DNA of 64,000 bases. It comes from Leptospira sp. WS58.C1 (lineage in GTDB: Bacteria > Spirochaetota > Leptospiria > Leptospirales > Leptospiraceae). The DNA lies in contig NZ_CP162137.1 in NCBI RefSeq assembly GCF_040833995.1, positions 496,001 through 560,000 of the forward strand, in the 5' to 3' direction. Within the stretch, counting starts at the first letter, position 1. The number at the start of each line of letters is the position of its first letter. The notes below the pieces were generated by a model. It saw only the letters and a program-made list of their open reading frames with translations. It was not told where the DNA came from and made no database searches. Positions 1-8,187 of this stretch are shown piece by piece. A program made the position numbers and the translations under genes.

Positions 1-642
1 GATTCTTTTTTATGCAACTCGGAATTCGTTTCCAGAAGGATCCAAAAGTTTTATAGAAGGAATTCCAAGGTAGTTTATCCTCCTTGTTTGCCAAAAGGGT
101 TTAAGGTTAAAACTGAGAAGAAGGAAAATTTCGATCTGATCGTTTCCGCATTTGCTCCATATAAACGGATCGATTTGGCAATAGAGGCATACAGAAAGAA
201 CGGGAGACCTCTAAAAATTTTAGGAAGCGGCCAAGAATATAAGAAACTCGTAAAAGAACTTCCGCCGAATGTGGAGATCTTGCCTCATAGGCCAAGGAAT
301 GAAGTGCAAGAGTATATGGCCAAGGCCAAAACATTCATTTTTCCCGGAATGGAAGATTTCGGGATCGCACCGGTTGAAGCGCAAGGCTATTGTACCCCTG
401 TTTTGGCATTTGGAAAGGGAGGAGCCTTAGAGACGGTGGTCTCCGGAAAGACCGGGCTATTCTTCCGAGAGCAAACGGTCGAAGCATTGAACGCTAGCTT
501 AGAGGAATCCGACCGAAAAGAATGGAAATCCAAGGACTTTCAGGCCTCGGTAAACCGTTTTACGGAGGAAAAATTCATCATCCAAATCCAAAAGACGGTC
601 GAGACTATAAACAAGAACTCTGGAAAAAGGAGGGGCGTTTGA
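1..642 (+). CDS. Glycosyltransferase family 4 (GT-B), 5'-truncated by window edge
   Basis: The reading frame is open from base 1, so the true start lies before the window. The first codons read NSEFVSRRIQKFY followed by VVYPP, the usual central segment of group 1 glycosyltransferases just before the C-terminal Rossmann domain. That domain follows: 'LIVSAFAPYKRIDLAIEAY', 'LGSGQEYKKL', and the retaining-GT nucleotide-sugar motif EDFGIAPVEAQGYCTPVLAF. It should move a sugar from a nucleotide donor to a lipid or polysaccharide acceptor at the cytoplasmic face of the inner membrane; the substrate cannot be read. A TTG start at 88 is only an internal codon. The stop TGA overlaps the TTG start of flbD, so the two are probably translationally coupled. 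Confidence 0.9.
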   Translation, partial: DSFLCNSEFVSRRIQKFYRRNSKVVYPPCLPKGFKVKTEKKENFDLIVSAFAPYKRIDLAIEAYRKNGRPLKILGSGQEYKKLVKELPPNVEILPHRPRNEVQEYMAKAKTFIFPGMEDFGIAPVEAQGYCTPVLAFGKGGALETVVSGKTGLFFREQTVEALNASLEESDRKEWKSKDFQASVNRFTEEKFIIQIQKTVETINKNSGKRRGV

Positions 643-863
643 TTACTTTACATAGATTGAAAGGAAATGAATTCGTTCTAAACGCCTCTCATATAGAATG
701 TATCGAGGCCAATCCGGATACAACGATCACTTTGTCTAATGATAGAAAATATGTGGTCCAAGAAAGTATACCTGAAGTGATCGAAAAAATTTTGGAGTTC
801 AAAAAACGAGTGCTGGTGTTTCCTTTTGGTTCCGCGCCGGATCAATTTAAGAGGGCAGATTAA
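639..863 (+). CDS. flbD: Flagellar protein FlbD
   Basis: A 74-residue protein starting MITLHRLKGNEFVLNASHIE, the signature of spirochaetal and clostridial FlbD (about 60-80 residues), a small protein that regularly precedes motA in flagellar operons. Its molecular role is poorly known. I place the start at TTG 639 because a strong AAAAAGGAGG ribosome site ends 6 bases upstream and the family begins there; a longer in-frame ORF reaches back into the glycosyltransferase and is not credible. TTG overlaps the upstream TGA stop (TTGA). motA follows after 6 bases, so flbD, motA, motB and fliL look like one transcript. Confidence 0.92.
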   Translation: MITLHRLKGNEFVLNASHIECIEANPDTTITLSNDRKYVVQESIPEVIEKILEFKKRVLVFPFGSAPDQFKRAD

Positions 864-869
864 ACTACA

Positions 870-1652
870 ATGGATATAGCTACAATCATAGGCTTCGGCT
901 CCGCAATCGTAGTATTCACTTTCGGGGTTCTTTCCGCCGGACTAAATCCGATCGATATTGTGGACGTGCCTTCCGTATTGATCACATTCGGAGGAGCGAC
1001 CGCTTGTACGGTTATGGCGGTCCCTTGGCAAAATACCTTAGACTTGGGAAAGGTAACTCGTAAGGCTTTTAGAGAAGAAAAAAGCGACCTCATAGGACTT
1101 ATAAAAACTTTAGTATCCTTCTCCGAGAAAGCAAGAAGAGAGGGTCTACTCGCTTTGGAAGACGACGTGAACGAACTTCCGGAAGAATTTTTAAGAAAGG
1201 GAATCACCCTGGTCGTGGACGGTACAGACCCGGAACTTGTTCGGAATATTATGGAAACCGAAATGAGTAATATTGCCTCCAGACATAATGCCGGAAAATC
1301 CTGGTGGGAAAACTGGGGAGCTCTTGCTCCCGCATTCGGGATGATTGGAACTCTGATCGGATTGGTCCAAATGTTGAAGAACCTCGGATCGGGAGACGCG
1401 AGTGCGATCGGAACGGGAATGGCGGCCGCATTGATCACCACATTGTACGGATCCATGGGGGCGAATATCATAGCTATTCCCATTATGAAAAAGCTCATGC
1501 GTAAATCCTCGGACGAACTATTAATAAGACAGATCATGATAGAAGGTACACTCTCCATCCAATCCGGGGATAACCCTCGTATCGTGAAAGATAAACTCGC
1601 AAGTTATCTGCCACCTGGCGAACGCGGCGTATTAAAAGACGAAAACGATTAA
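870..1652 (+). CDS. motA: Flagellar motor stator protein MotA
   Basis: A 260-residue inner-membrane protein of the MotA/TolQ/ExbB family. Four hydrophobic segments are visible, near residues 3-22, 30-50, 150-170 and 182-205. The cytoplasmic loop between the second and third carries the charged torque-generating region (for example REEKSDLIGLIKTLVSFSEK). The 'GALAPAFGMIGTLIGLVQML' block is the conserved third membrane segment with its proline. With MotB it forms the ion channel that powers flagellar rotation, here of periplasmic flagella. Length is typical. motB follows after 21 bases. Confidence 0.96.
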   Translation: MDIATIIGFGSAIVVFTFGVLSAGLNPIDIVDVPSVLITFGGATACTVMAVPWQNTLDLGKVTRKAFREEKSDLIGLIKTLVSFSEKARREGLLALEDDVNELPEEFLRKGITLVVDGTDPELVRNIMETEMSNIASRHNAGKSWWENWGALAPAFGMIGTLIGLVQMLKNLGSGDASAIGTGMAAALITTLYGSMGANIIAIPIMKKLMRKSSDELLIRQIMIEGTLSIQSGDNPRIVKDKLASYLPPGERGVLKDEND

Positions 1653-1673
1653 GATTTATTTCGGTAGAAGAAT

Positions 1674-2501
1674 ATGGCAAAATCCAAATGTCCAGAATGT
1701 ATCCAGAATATTCCAGAGTACATGCTTACTTATGGAGACATGGTTACACTTCTTCTTTGCTTCTTCATCATGTTGTATCGTACAGGTAAAACGAATGCGA
1801 TAGAGATGCAGATCATTCTATCTGCGTTCAAAACCACTACCGGATTTTTTGACGGAGGCCAAACTCTTTCCAAAGGAAAATTGGAAGAGATGGGAATGAA
1901 CATAGAAAGTCTTCCTTCCATGACCACGGGGAAGGCGCTTTCTAAATCCAAAAAGACTGCCACGGAATTATTCAAACCTGAGATTGAAGCAGGGAAAGTG
2001 CGAGTAACGGAAGACGAAAGAGGTCTTGTTATAAGCCTGGTAGGAGCGGATTATTTTAATCCCGGCTCCGCGATCTTGCAGGAACCGATCAAAAGTACAT
2101 TAAAAAAAGCTAGTGGACTCATCAAAGGATTGGAAAGATTCGTTAGGGTAGAAGGTCACTGCGATGCTGATGCAGTACTTCCCGGCGCCAATCCCAGTAG
2201 GGAAGAGAGGACTTATTTGAATAATTGGGACCTAGCGGGAGCAAGAGCGATCAACTCCACTGACTATATCGTAGGTGTAGGAAAATTGGACCCTAGTTGG
2301 TTCCAGGCTGTGAGTTTTGGATCTTATAGACCGCTTGTTGTGGAGAACCAAGGAACTCCGGAAGCAAAAGCATTCAACAGAAGAATTGATATCGTAATTT
2401 TAACGGAAAAATCCACTAAACGAAGCGAATACGAATCCAATTTCGGCCTACCTAAGAGCCGCGTTCCGGGTTCGGAAACTTCCACCGAAAGTGGATTATA
2501 G
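1674..2501 (+). CDS. motB: Flagellar motor stator protein MotB
   Basis: A 275-residue stator partner of MotA. The N-terminus has two cysteines (CPEC) and one membrane segment around residues 17-35, MLTYGDMVTLLLCFFIML, in which the Asp is the expected proton-carrying residue. A plug/linker region follows, then an OmpA-like peptidoglycan-binding domain from about residue 115 to 250 (FNPGSAILQ, VEGHCDAD, NNWDLAGARA, FNRRIDIVI). It anchors the stator to peptidoglycan. The last 25 residues are a polar tail. It lies 21 bases after motA and 21 before fliL. Confidence 0.95.
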   Translation: MAKSKCPECIQNIPEYMLTYGDMVTLLLCFFIMLYRTGKTNAIEMQIILSAFKTTTGFFDGGQTLSKGKLEEMGMNIESLPSMTTGKALSKSKKTATELFKPEIEAGKVRVTEDERGLVISLVGADYFNPGSAILQEPIKSTLKKASGLIKGLERFVRVEGHCDADAVLPGANPSREERTYLNNWDLAGARAINSTDYIVGVGKLDPSWFQAVSFGSYRPLVVENQGTPEAKAFNRRIDIVILTEKSTKRSEYESNFGLPKSRVPGSETSTESGL

Positions 2502-2522
2502 AAGAGTAAAAGGAGAATACCC

Positions 2523-3047
2523 ATGGGCGATCCCGAAATAGACGAGGAAGAAGGCGGTTTACCCGCGGCGGATGCCGGCGCCGGCTCGTCTCCGCTCATC
2601 AAATGGCTGATCTATATTGCCGGTGCCGTATTCGGAATTATCATAGTTGTACTTGTTTCCATGTTCGTAGCGAAACAGGCGGCAACTAGCACTTTCCGTG
2701 AGATGAAAAACGTGGCTTTGGTAAAACCTCCTCCGCCACTCATGACCTTCCAATTCCAGGAAGAGTTCAGGATCAATACTGCGGATAAGGGAGAGACACA
2801 TTTCGTGAAGATGAAATTATCTTTCGGAGTGGCAAGAGACGACGCAAAGATCACAGCGGAACTTGCGGAAAGGATCGCTCAGATGAGGGATTTGGTGAAC
2901 CTGATCATAGGAAGAAAAACCAAGGACGATCTGATCGATGTGGAAGATCAGTTGGATTTGAGAGAAGAAATTAAGGCTCAGATCAATCACATTCTCTCCG
3001 ACGGAAAGATCCAAGAAGTGTACTTCACAGAATTTATCGTCAACTGA
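2523..3047 (+). CDS. fliL: Flagellar basal-body protein FliL
   Basis: A 174-residue single-pass membrane protein. An acidic N-terminus (DPEIDEEEGGLP) precedes one membrane helix around residues 24-46 (LIKWLIYIAGAVFGIIIVVL) and a periplasmic FliL domain in which 'TADKGETHFVKMKLSFGV' and a C-terminal 'IQEVYFTEFIVN' match the family ending. FliL sits next to the stator and modulates torque in other bacteria. An AAAGGAG ribosome site precedes the ATG. The stop overlaps the kdsB start by one base (TGATG), coupling a flagellar gene to an LPS-core gene. Confidence 0.93.
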   Translation: MGDPEIDEEEGGLPAADAGAGSSPLIKWLIYIAGAVFGIIIVVLVSMFVAKQAATSTFREMKNVALVKPPPPLMTFQFQEEFRINTADKGETHFVKMKLSFGVARDDAKITAELAERIAQMRDLVNLIIGRKTKDDLIDVEDQLDLREEIKAQINHILSDGKIQEVYFTEFIVN

Positions 3048-3790
3048 TGACAAAACCGAAAATCCTAGGGGTCATACCCGCAAGATATGGAAGTTCCCGA
3101 TTTCCCGGCAAACCGTTAGCCAAGATCGGGGACCTTCCGATGATCGCCTGGACATATAAGAATTCTGTCCAGTCTTCTCTTCTTCACGAAGTTGTAGTTG
3201 CTACCGACGACGAACGAATCGCCCGAATCGTTTCGGATAACGGTGGTAAGGCGATAATGACTTCTCCTGATCATCCCTCCGGTACGGATAGGATTCGAGA
3301 AGTTGCACTAAAATATCCGGATTCCGGAATTATAATCAATATCCAAGGCGACGAACCCGGGATAGAATCCGAACTCATTGACGGAGTAGCGAAACTCAAA
3401 CTGGAAAGGCCCGATTGGGCGATGAGCACCGCAGCTGTCCGATTGGAAGAAAAGGAAATTTCGGATCCGAATCGGGTGAAAGTGGTTTTAGACAAAAACG
3501 GTAAGGCGCTTTACTTCTCCCGTTCTGCAATCCCTAGCCAATTCAAAAAAACGGTCCCTGCTTATAGACATCTTGGGATTTACGGATACGATAGAGACTT
3601 CTTACTTGGATATCCGGAACTTCCTCCTAGCGCGTTAGAAGAATCGGAATCACTGGAACAACTTAGAGCAATGGAAGCAGGGTATTCTATCGGAGTGTAC
3701 ATAACAAGTCGTGCCGCATTAAGCGTGGACACACCCGAGGATCTGGAATTAGTTGTGGAAGATTTTAAGAAGAAGGGACTGATCCCTTAA
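3047..3790 (+). CDS. kdsB: 3-deoxy-manno-octulosonate cytidylyltransferase (CMP-Kdo synthetase)
   Basis: A 247-residue cytoplasmic enzyme that activates Kdo with CTP for lipopolysaccharide inner-core synthesis. The N-terminal nucleotide-binding signature PARYGSSRFPGKPLAKIG is unmistakable, followed by VVATDDERI, SPDHPSGTDRIREV and NIQGDEPGI, all KdsB hallmarks, and a C-terminal SVDTPEDLE. Length matches the family (about 245-255). It is the last gene of the plus-strand block and ends in a 4-base overlap with the convergent STAS gene, leaving no room for a separate terminator. Confidence 0.95.
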   Translation: MTKPKILGVIPARYGSSRFPGKPLAKIGDLPMIAWTYKNSVQSSLLHEVVVATDDERIARIVSDNGGKAIMTSPDHPSGTDRIREVALKYPDSGIIINIQGDEPGIESELIDGVAKLKLERPDWAMSTAAVRLEEKEISDPNRVKVVLDKNGKALYFSRSAIPSQFKKTVPAYRHLGIYGYDRDFLLGYPELPPSALEESESLEQLRAMEAGYSIGVYITSRAALSVDTPEDLELVVEDFKKKGLIP

Positions 3791-4125
3791 CTAAGAGCTT
3801 CTTGTAGAGTATTGTGGATTAAAACGAAATCCGTAAGACCGACTATATCCATCACTTTTCTAAAATGGTCGTTTAGGCCTGCAAACTCGATCTTAGAAGA
3901 GGACTCGCTTGCTTTGGTAATCAAACTGATCAAGGTTGCAAGTCCCGCGGAATTGATGTAAGACGTTCCGTGAAAATTCAAAATCACTCTGGTCCTACGT
4001 TGTTCCGGTATGGATTGGTATTTCCCTAAAATTTCGTCATCCGCCTCGGAAGTAATTTCTCCAGAGATATGGATCACCGGGACATTGGGTTCAAGATCCA
4101 CGTTTATTTTGAATTCGTCAGACAT
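3787..4125 (-). CDS. STAS-domain anti-sigma factor antagonist
   Basis: A 112-residue single-domain STAS protein of the SpoIIAA/RsbV type. The phosphorylation-loop region reads NFHGTSYINSAGLATLISL, with Ser-Ala-Gly in the usual position of the phosphorylated serine, after a beta-strand start (PVIHISGEITSEAD). In partner-switching systems such proteins bind or release an anti-sigma kinase depending on phosphorylation. No kinase gene is adjacent; the SpoIIE-type PP2C phosphatase near 42 kb is a candidate partner only in principle. It overlaps the 3' end of kdsB by 4 bases on the opposite strand. Confidence 0.85.
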   Translation of the reverse strand: MSDEFKINVDLEPNVPVIHISGEITSEADDEILGKYQSIPEQRRTRVILNFHGTSYINSAGLATLISLITKASESSSKIEFAGLNDHFRKVMDIVGLTDFVLIHNTLQEALS

Positions 4126-4214
4126 CTGCCTTATTTAGCACAAAAGACCTTCCCTCCCGAAGACAGTCAATCCCGTTTCCTGAGGAAAAACGTCTGCTTA
4201 AGGGAACTCGTCCG

Positions 4215-4427
4215 TTAAACGTAGTGCTCTAGCTCCTCCGGAGAAAGTCTGTCGAAAATTTGGCCGCATCGGGAACATTGAAAAGAAACAGTAGTAGGTT
4301 TGGAAGAGATCCCGAAAAGGATCAAAAACCAGGCCCAATTTCCGTAGGTTTTCACCTCTCTCGAAAGAGGGGATTTTCTGTCCGTTCCGCAACTATCGCA
4401 ATGTGGTAAAGAAGTGGATTGGCTCAC
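4215..4427 (-). CDS. Small zinc-ribbon-like hypothetical protein
   Basis: A short protein with two CxxC pairs, HCDSCGTD near the N-terminus and FQCSRCGQIFD near the C-terminus, flanking a hydrophobic stretch (NWAWFLILFGI). That spacing suggests a zinc ribbon or rubredoxin-like knuckle with a possible membrane-associated segment. It ends EELEHYV. The frame could extend to a TTG at 4484, but that codon sits in the T-run of a likely terminator, so I prefer the GTG at 4427 (about 70 residues). Function unknown; the start is uncertain and no strong ribosome site is visible. Confidence 0.5.
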   Translation of the reverse strand: MSQSTSLPHCDSCGTDRKSPLSREVKTYGNWAWFLILFGISSKPTTVSFQCSRCGQIFDRLSPEELEHYV

Positions 4428-4487
4428 AAAGCTAGGTTGAAATGGGGGTGGAAAACTTCCAGAAGAAAAGTGGGAAAAAATCAAGGT

Positions 4488-4507
4488 GGGAGTCCTTTCG
4501 GACCCCC
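4488..4507 (-). terminator. Intrinsic terminator of the cytochrome c gene
   Basis: Read on the minus strand, GGGGGTCC, loop GAAA, GGACTCCC, followed by a T-rich tail (TTGATTTTTT). It lies 13 bases past the cytochrome c stop codon. Confidence 0.6.
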
Positions 4508-4519
4508 AAAGTATCGGTA

Positions 4520-4933
4520 TTAATTTTGGTTCAGGTAAATTACGTACTTAGCAATTTTCTTAAGTTTTTCGTCGCCTAAGAACTTGTAAGAAGTCATCAC
4601 AGGGTTGCTTGGAATTCCGTTGTTCAAAGTTTTCAGGATTCCAGCTTCTGTTGGACCGTTTTTCCATTCATTTGCCGGCGCCTTGTAATTTCTAGGTTTT
4701 GGATTCAAGCTAGCCGCAGCTGCTCCGTCTCCGGCACCAGTATCTCCGTGGCATGCGTTACATCCGTTTTCAAGAAAAAGTTTTTTACCTTCTTCTATTT
4801 CCGGACTTAAAGTTGCTGCGCTTGCTACAGGTGCAGCTTCTTCTTTCGGTTTTTCTTTATCTCCGCAGTTCAATAAAAAAGTGAGGGAGAGAATGGAAAC
4901 AAAAAGGGAAATCAGGATTGCCCGAGTTTTCAT
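4520..4933 (-). CDS. Cytochrome c lipoprotein (class I)
   Basis: A 137-residue secreted c-type cytochrome. The N-terminus (MKTRAILISLFVSILSLTFLLNC) is a lipoprotein signal with cysteine at residue 23. A charged/alanine linker leads into a mono-heme domain: heme site CNACHGD near residue 57, distal Met in a 'PVMTSYKFLGDEKLKKIAKYV' segment near residue 113. It probably shuttles electrons in the periplasm. AAGGAG lies just before the ATG. A hairpin with T-run follows the stop. The upstream region has no co-directional neighbour, so it is probably monocistronic. Confidence 0.88.
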   Translation of the reverse strand: MKTRAILISLFVSILSLTFLLNCGDKEKPKEEAAPVASAATLSPEIEEGKKLFLENGCNACHGDTGAGDGAAAASLNPKPRNYKAPANEWKNGPTEAGILKTLNNGIPSNPVMTSYKFLGDEKLKKIAKYVIYLNQN

Positions 4934-5147
4934 GGATTACTCCTTTATATTGGTTCCAAGTTTCTTTTTTAGAAAGAGAAAGCAAAGAACTTTTTGTCAC
5001 GGTATTGTCGGGAGAAAATCCGCAAATAATTTCATTCCCAGGGAGAAGGGGACGTACGTTGACTTTTGTCAAACTATCCGGAGCTGATTCTTAATATCGA
5101 TTTCTAAGAATGGGAGAGAATCGGACTTATTCGTTTTTTGTAAAACA

Positions 5148-5173
5148 AAAGCGGGGAAGTCCCACCCCGCTTT
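5148..5173 (-). terminator. Intrinsic terminator after the SDR/thiolase/DUF35 operon
   Basis: A 9-bp perfect stem, AAAGCGGGG / CCCCGCTTT, with an 8-base loop, lies 11 bases beyond the DUF35 stop. T-rich tracts lie on both sides, so it could act in both directions. Confidence 0.75.
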
Positions 5174-5183
5174 CCTTTTTTGA

Positions 5184-5543
5184 TCAAGCAGGTTTAAAAA
5201 TAAATCCCGTCGAAGTTTCCGTTCTATCGAATAGAACAGGCATATCGATCGCCACAGATTCAGTGACCGGTTTGCCTTGGTATTCTCCTTCGATGATACT
5301 CATTGTTTTAGCACCTTCTTCCAGCTCGATAACGGCAAGAACGTAAGGCGCTCTCGGAGCCAAATGTCCGAATCCGACATGAACAACGGTGTAAGTATAT
5401 ACTTTTCCTTTTCCTGAAAAAGTTTTAACTTCCACGTCTTCCGATCCGCAATTCGTGCAGGATACTACGGGATCCGTAGCCTCGAATCCGCAGGACTTAC
5501 ATTTTTTTCCCGTCAAAGAATGAGCTTCCATAATCTCCGCCAT
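5184..5543 (-). CDS. DUF35 OB-fold / zinc-ribbon acyl-CoA-associated protein
   Basis: A 119-residue protein with an N-terminal rubredoxin-like zinc ribbon (CKSCGF near residue 16, CTNCGS near residue 32) and an OB-fold with KGKVYTYTVVHVGF and APYVLAVIELEEG, typical of the DUF35 (YneB/ChsH2-like) family. These proteins associate with thiolases or acyl-CoA enzymes, shielding or channelling acyl-CoA. Its ATG overlaps the thiolase stop (TAATG), implying stoichiometric coupling with that enzyme, as in other bacteria where the pair forms a complex. A strong bidirectional hairpin follows. Confidence 0.9.
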   Translation of the reverse strand: MAEIMEAHSLTGKKCKSCGFEATDPVVSCTNCGSEDVEVKTFSGKGKVYTYTVVHVGFGHLAPRAPYVLAVIELEEGAKTMSIIEGEYQGKPVTESVAIDMPVLFDRTETSTGFIFKPA

Positions 5544-6706
5544 TATTCCCCCCTCTGCAGAATATGCACGATACTAACGGCACCCGGGCCGCCTAAAACA
5601 TGGGTTAAGGCCGTGCGAGCATTTGCAACTTGGCGTTTTTCGGATTGGTCTCTGAGTTGGAAAGTCATCTCCACAACCTGACCTACACCTGTAGCTCCGA
5701 CCGGATGGCCTTTAGCTTTTAAACCGCCCGAAGTGTTTACAGGGAGTTTACCGCCCAATCGAGTATGGCCGTCTTTGGTGAATTGGCCGCCTTTTCCCTT
5801 TTCTACAAAGCCAAGATCTTCTATATTGATGATCTCTGTGATAGTGAAACAGTCATGGCATTCTAAAACGTCGATATCCTTTCTTTCCACGCCGGCCATT
5901 TTAAAAGCCTCAGTAGCTGCTTGCACAGAAGCGGGGAAGCTAACGGAATCTTTTTTAAGAGCCACATTGAAGTAATCTCCACCGATCCCGGAACCTTTTA
6001 CTACCACATAGTCTTTACGGACTGATTTTGCTCTTTCTTTCGTAGTGATCACAACTGCCGCAGAAGCATCCGTAACCAAGGAAACATCATGAAAACCGAA
6101 TGGAGTAGTAACCATTCTTGCTCTCATAATATTATTGAAGGAGATCTCTTTTTGTTTATGAGCGAACGGATTTAGGCTACCATGGAAATAGTTTTTTTCG
6201 GCAACGGTTGCTAACATTTCCTTGGTGGTTCCGAATTCGTGCATGTGACGGATCGCATTTAACGCAAAACCGGAAGGACCGGAAATACAATAACCGCCTT
6301 CTACATCCTGGTCTTGCCCTCTTGCTACGATCTCCATCGTAGTTTCGGGATCAAGGCCGTTCATTTTTTCCACACCCAGAACTAAAACTGTATCGTACAG
6401 GCCCGATGCAACGGCAAGAACACCTTGTCTCATCGCGATCCCGCCGGAAGCACAGGCTCCTTCTGTACGGATCGCAGGACGATCGCCTAATCCAAGTAAG
6501 TTGGCTGCGTAAGATCCCATGGTGTTTTGCGCATTAAACTCATTTCCGGCGTAATTCCCAACATAAACAGCTTGGATTTCCTTTCTGTCTATACCGGAAT
6601 CCTTGATGGCTCCGTTACCCGCTTCGGTGACTAGGTCACGAAGAGTTCTGTCTTTATGATTGCCGTGGACCGTTTCATAGGCCCCGATGATTGCTACTTC
6701 TCTCAT
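5543..6706 (-). CDS. Thiolase family protein (acetyl-CoA acetyltransferase-like)
   Basis: A 387-residue thiolase-superfamily enzyme. Visible are the nucleophilic cysteine segment TEGACASGGIAMRQGV (near residue 85), ECHDCFTITEI (about 285) and the C-terminal GGLKAKGHPVGATG (about 330). The HDCF block and the partner DUF35 gene place it with the SCP2/sterol-carrier-like thiolases rather than with classical PhaA. It should condense or cleave acyl-CoA thioesters. It sits 10 bases after an SDR reductase and overlaps the DUF35 gene by one base, so the three probably act on a common beta-ketoacyl-CoA substrate. Confidence 0.92.
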   Translation of the reverse strand: MREVAIIGAYETVHGNHKDRTLRDLVTEAGNGAIKDSGIDRKEIQAVYVGNYAGNEFNAQNTMGSYAANLLGLGDRPAIRTEGACASGGIAMRQGVLAVASGLYDTVLVLGVEKMNGLDPETTMEIVARGQDQDVEGGYCISGPSGFALNAIRHMHEFGTTKEMLATVAEKNYFHGSLNPFAHKQKEISFNNIMRARMVTTPFGFHDVSLVTDASAAVVITTKERAKSVRKDYVVVKGSGIGGDYFNVALKKDSVSFPASVQAATEAFKMAGVERKDIDVLECHDCFTITEIINIEDLGFVEKGKGGQFTKDGHTRLGGKLPVNTSGGLKAKGHPVGATGVGQVVEMTFQLRDQSEKRQVANARTALTHVLGGPGAVSIVHILQRGE

Positions 6707-6716
6707 AACTAACTCC

Positions 6717-7484
6717 TTACATTCCGATACCGGCGCCGCCGTCTACCCTCAAGAAAACACCGGTGATATAAGATGCTTTGTCGGAAAGGAAGAATTCTAC
6801 AGCGTCAGCGATCTCTTGTTGAGTTCCAGGTCTCTTCAAAGGAATGAACATAGGGTCGGTAAGTTTTTTCTGAACTTCTTCCGGAAGAGAAGCAGTCATG
6901 TCTGTCTGTACATAACCAGGACAGACTGCGTTTACAAGAACACCTCTGCCTGAAAATTCTCTTGCAGCAACTTTAGTAAGAGCGATTACCGCAGCCTTAG
7001 AAGAAGAATAGTTCGCTTGGCCAGGTTGACCGGAAAGACCGGAGAGAGAAGATATGTTCACAATTCTACCGGAAGGAGCTTTCAGAAGAAGTTTAGATGC
7101 TGCTTTGGTCATCAGGAACACACCTTTTGCGTTCACATCCATCACAAAATCGAACTCTTGCTCGCTCATTCTGATAAAAAGATTATCTTTTAAAACTCCC
7201 GCATTGTTTACTAAGAAGTCGAGTTTTCCGAATTTTTCTTTAACGGCGCTAATCGCAGCGTCGCAATCTTCCGGCTTAGTGACATTTACCGGAAAGCCTA
7301 AGGTTTTAACGCCGAATTCTTTCGCGATATCGGCAGCAGCCTGCTCGATCTGTTCCTTATTTAAGTCTACTACAACCACGTCTCCACCGTCTCTTGCGAT
7401 CGTATTGGCGATAGCGCGACCTAAACCTCTGGGAGATGCAGCTCCCGTGACTAATGCAACTTTACCTTCGAATTGTTTTGCCAT
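6717..7484 (-). CDS. SDR-family 3-oxoacyl-ACP/acyl-CoA reductase (FabG-like)
   Basis: A 255-residue short-chain dehydrogenase. Cofactor loop [14 protein letters not shown] near residue 15 has an insertion relative to the usual TGxxx[12 protein letters not shown] ends strand 2, NNAGVL marks the NNAG motif, and the catalytic Ser/Tyr/Lys are in [24 protein letters not shown] (split here across the family order S...YxxxK). It probably interconverts beta-ketoacyl and beta-hydroxyacyl thioesters. First gene of the operon with thiolase and DUF35; AGAGGG ribosome site before ATG; three GAAC-GTTC palindromes lie 80-190 bases upstream and may bind its regulator. Confidence 0.9.
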   Translation of the reverse strand: MAKQFEGKVALVTGAASPRGLGRAIANTIARDGGDVVVVDLNKEQIEQAAADIAKEFGVKTLGFPVNVTKPEDCDAAISAVKEKFGKLDFLVNNAGVLKDNLFIRMSEQEFDFVMDVNAKGVFLMTKAASKLLLKAPSGRIVNISSLSGLSGQPGQANYSSSKAAVIALTKVAAREFSGRGVLVNAVCPGYVQTDMTASLPEEVQKKLTDPMFIPLKRPGTQQEIADAVEFFLSDKASYITGVFLRVDGGAGIGM

Positions 7485-7563
7485 TTGGATCCCTCTTATG
7501 TCCTCGTATAACGAAATTTTGAACCATCGGATCGTATTGGAAAGGTCTCGATCCGTTTAAAGT

Positions 7564-7671
7564 AGAACGATTGTTCTGGTAAAAGATGGATTCTGCCCGG
7601 ATTCCCGACAAGGAAAATTCCAGGAAATATCCGCCTTTGGAACAGTGTTCGTTTTTGTTGAACATTTGTTC
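7564..7671. promoter_or_regulatory. Cluster of three GAAC-GTTC palindromes upstream of the SDR/thiolase operon
   Basis: Three related perfect palindromes: AGAACGATTGTTCT (7564-7577), GAACAGTGTTC (7640-7650) and GAACATTTGTTC (7660-7671). The last two have centres about two helical turns apart. All lie upstream of the minus-strand operon beginning at 7484. A TetR- or GntR-type operator array is plausible; no regulator gene is adjacent. Confidence 0.45.
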
Positions 7672-7883
7672 GCAACTTCTAAACGGATCATAGTTGGATT
7701 TCGCAAGAATGATGAAGGAAAGATATGTCTCATTTTTTAGTCGGATAACGGTCTCAGAGGGTTGATATAATTTAGTTATATTATAAATAAATTATATAGT
7801 AATAAGTGGAGACAATGGATTTTTGATTTTTATAAAATTAACATCTGGATGATCGAGGAACGTAAGCTGATTTTCAGATTTAT

Positions 7884-8015
7884 ATGCGAACTTTCCTTAT
7901 CCCAAATGAGATATTCCCATCCAATAAGGGACAGATTGGATTCAAGGTGGAACAGTTTGATAAAAAACATATTCATGTTATAGATCAAGAGGAGTGGGAG
8001 GATTTTATAATTTGA
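7884..8015 (+). CDS. Possible 43-residue small protein
   Basis: An ATG ORF beginning MRTFLIPNEIFPSNKGQIGF and ending QEEWEDFII. It is polar, slightly acidic, with no signal peptide or membrane segment. No convincing ribosome site lies upstream, and I do not recognise it. A nested hairpin with a T-run lies 126 bases downstream and could terminate it. It may be a real small gene, a remnant of a longer gene, or chance. Confidence 0.25.
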   Translation: MRTFLIPNEIFPSNKGQIGFKVEQFDKKHIHVIDQEEWEDFII

Positions 8016-8141
8016 TTTCCGAGTTATCCGTATTCAGCATGATCATTTTATAAATAAATAATTTCCAAACGCAGCAATAATGACATTATGAAAATATTAA
8101 GTTCCTGTTTTTGTTGGAAATCTCCGGGAGGAATATCCCGT

Positions 8142-8187
8142 ATTAGAATAACATAAAGTATCCGTTATGGGATACGTTCTAATTTTT
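8142..8187 (+). terminator. Nested hairpin with T-run
   Basis: Outer arms ATTAGAA / TTCTAAT (8142-8148, 8177-8183) enclose inner arms GTATCC / GGATAC (8158-8163, 8170-8175), followed by a short T tract. It lies in the leader region about 320 bases before the PA-like gene, so it could be a terminator insulating that operon or part of its leader. Confidence 0.4.

Noticed and set aside
860..1558. 232-codon ORF antisense to motA
   Set aside because: It mirrors the motA coding sequence; the plus strand encodes a clear MotA. The antisense product has no family features.
7054..7560. 168-codon plus-strand ORF opposite the SDR gene
   Set aside because: Antisense shadow of the SDR; low-complexity Ser/Ala translation and no ribosome site.
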